Assembly: GCA_030526885.1 (NCBI GenBank)
Contig: JAUNBV010000114.1
Location: 1 to 5,981, forward strand
Source: Syntrophomonadaceae bacterium
Lineage (GTDB): Bacteria; Bacillota; Syntrophomonadia; Syntrophomonadales; Syntrophomonadaceae
Direction of reading: 5' to 3'
Length of the DNA stretch: 5,981 bases
In this document: positions 5,569 through 5,981 of the stretch, piece after piece
How positions within the stretch are numbered: position 1 is the stretch's first letter
Layout of the letters: each line of letters opens with the position of its first letter
The notes under the pieces: model-generated
Told to the model about the DNA's origin: nothing
The model's input: the letters and a program-made list of their open reading frames with translations, nothing else
Databases searched by the model: none
Position numbers and translations under genes: made by a program

Positions 5569-5710
5569 TGAACGGGACAAGGAGCGGGTAAATAACCGGA
5601 TACCGCGTCAAGCACAACGGAGCCGCGCCGCCCCTGTTGGCGGATATGAGGCGATTGCTCCTCGGCCCTCATGAACACCATGGGGCCGCGAGGGAAGAAA
5701 AATTTGTTTC
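5554..5710 (+). other. Possible structured small RNA or leader of unknown type
   Basis: Downstream of the plus-strand promoter there are three potential helices: CCGGT 5556-5560 with ACCGG 5595-5599; CCGCC 5628-5632 with GGCGG 5639-5643 (6-base loop); and a long one at 5660-5693. The long helix pairs CCTC/GAGG, GGCCC/GGGCC and CATG/CATG around loop AACAC, with a U bulge and a GC bulge, 13 bp in all. The sequence after it, AAGAAAAATTTGTTT, is a poor terminator tail. It matches no RNA family I recognise. It could be mere GC-rich pairing. Confidence 0.22.
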
Positions 5711-5725
5711 GGCGGTAAATTATCC

Positions 5726-5754
5726 TTGTCAAATGCAAAAACGGCTGATATAAT
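5726..5754 (+). promoter_or_regulatory. Strong sigma-A-type promoter of rpmE
   Basis: TTGTCA (5726-5731, 5 of 6) is followed by a 17-base spacer and a perfect TATAAT (5749-5754). Transcription is expected near 5761, about 83 bases before the rpmE ATG. Near-consensus strength fits a ribosomal protein gene. Confidence 0.8.
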
Positions 5755-5760
5755 GATTTT

Positions 5761-5843
5761 TGCGGCTTAATTTGTAATCAGGCTTGGCCGGGCGGATGTC
5801 GGCATTGGCCCGGTAGCTGTAATATTGAAAGAGGTGAGATTCG
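5761..5843 (+). promoter_or_regulatory. rpmE 5' leader with stem-loop, candidate ribosomal-protein autoregulatory element
   Basis: The leader of about 83 bases can fold into an extended hairpin at 5781-5818: GGCT/AGCT at the base (5781-5784 with 5815-5818, one G-U), then CCGGGC 5788-5793 with GCCCGG 5808-5813, then ATG 5796-5798 with CAT 5803-5805 around TCGG, with small internal loops. bL31 leaders are known in several phyla, including Firmicutes, where L31 is thought to repress its own synthesis. Assignment to that class is inference; I cannot match the consensus by eye. Confidence 0.4.
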
Positions 5844-5981
5844 ATGAAGGAAAACATCCATCCCAATTACGTAAAGAGCATGGCCCGCTGTGCATGCGGC
5901 AGCGAGATAGAAATCGGTTCGACCAAAGAGAATATCAAGGTGGAAATCTGTTCGAAATGCCATCCCTTTTATACCGGGGAC
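5844..5981 (+). CDS. rpmE: 50S ribosomal protein L31 (bL31), N-terminal 46 residues, cut by the window end
   Basis: The start MKENIHPNYV is diagnostic of bL31, and the typical FYTG follows at 42-45. The four cysteines Cys16, Cys18, Cys36 and Cys39 (CAC and CSKC) mark the zinc-binding C+ form of L31 rather than the zinc-free YtiA/RpmE2 form made in zinc shortage. The full protein is usually about 65-75 residues, so some two-thirds is visible. bL31 sits on the large ribosomal subunit and bridges to the small one. The ATG at 5844 is preceded by GAGGTGA (5831-5837), leaving 9 bases after GAGG. It has its own near-consensus promoter and a foldable leader. In many Firmicutes rpmE lies beside rho or prfA/prmC genes, none of which is visible here. 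Confidence 0.96.
   Translation, partial: MKENIHPNYVKSMARCACGSEIEIGSTKENIKVEICSKCHPFYTGD

Larger units (their letters stand above)
5489..5843. other. Divergent non-coding region between the CPBP protease and rpmE
   Basis: No supported protein gene is present. From left to right it holds the protease ribosome binding site, overlapping opposite promoters at 5519-5568, hairpin-forming sequences at 5628-5643 and 5660-5693, the rpmE promoter at 5726-5754, and a foldable rpmE leader at about 5761-5843. A 42-codon plus-strand frame starting at 5546 begins inside the -10 element, has no ribosome binding site and is not called. Confidence 0.6.

Noticed and set aside
5489..5617. N-terminal extension of the CPBP protease to an ATG at 5617
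   Set aside because: The added 43 residues lie over the promoter -10/-35 and have no ribosome binding site at their start. The ATG at 5488 has GGGGAGG at ideal spacing.
5546..5674. 42-codon plus-strand frame beginning within the TATAAT element
   Set aside because: Its start codon would lie upstream of the expected transcription start, there is no ribosome binding site, and its product is unlike any family I know.
5541..5738. 65-codon minus-strand frame in the divergent region
   Set aside because: It covers the hairpins and the protease promoter, has no ribosome binding site before its ATG, and its composition does not look like a protein.
5778..5963. 61-codon minus-strand frame opposite rpmE
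   Set aside because: It is antisense to an unmistakable ribosomal protein gene and its leader.

Overview
The window looks like a chromosomal piece of a fairly GC-rich anaerobic Firmicute (Clostridia, perhaps a syntrophomonad or Peptococcaceae-like lineage). The grounds are strong AGGAGG-type ribosome binding sites, sigma-A promoters, a secreted protein with the copper-amine-oxidase-like 'stalk' domain that is common in Clostridia and Paenibacillus relatives, and a dispersed-repeat unit (GGGGCACAGGCA on the minus strand) resembling ones I recall from such genomes. The taxonomic call is inference.

Left part (1-2612, all minus strand): a three-gene MacAB/LolCDE-type transport operon read right to left. 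It consists of the ATPase (2612-1926), the FtsX/MacB-type permease (1929-619, overlapping the ATPase by 4 bases) and the N-terminal part of a HlyD/MacA-type adaptor (477 to the window edge). A 141-base gap before the adaptor carries a tandem 13-base repeat. The three proteins should form one tripartite ABC exporter or envelope stress transporter; the substrate cannot be read from the sequence.

Middle (2613-4534): a 344-base divergent intergenic region rich in inverted repeats. It is followed on the plus strand by a secreted protein with a TolB-like beta-propeller and a C-terminal stalk domain (2957-4408). A GC-rich hairpin then lies in the convergent gap.

Right part (4535-5981): a CPBP (CAAX/bacteriocin-processing) intramembrane metalloprotease on the minus strand, then a 355-base non-coding divergent region, then the start of rpmE (ribosomal protein bL31) on the plus strand. 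The divergent region holds two face-to-face promoters sharing a palindromic -10, a strong hairpin of unknown role, and a near-consensus rpmE promoter with a foldable leader that could be an autoregulatory ribosomal-protein leader.

I see no CRISPR, tRNA, rRNA, insertion sequence or phage gene. The protein-coding content is conventional. The parts most likely to reward attention are the non-coding elements: the repeat at 513-545, the palindromes at 2653-2732 and 2859-2876, the possible small RNA at about 5554-5710, and the rpmE leader.
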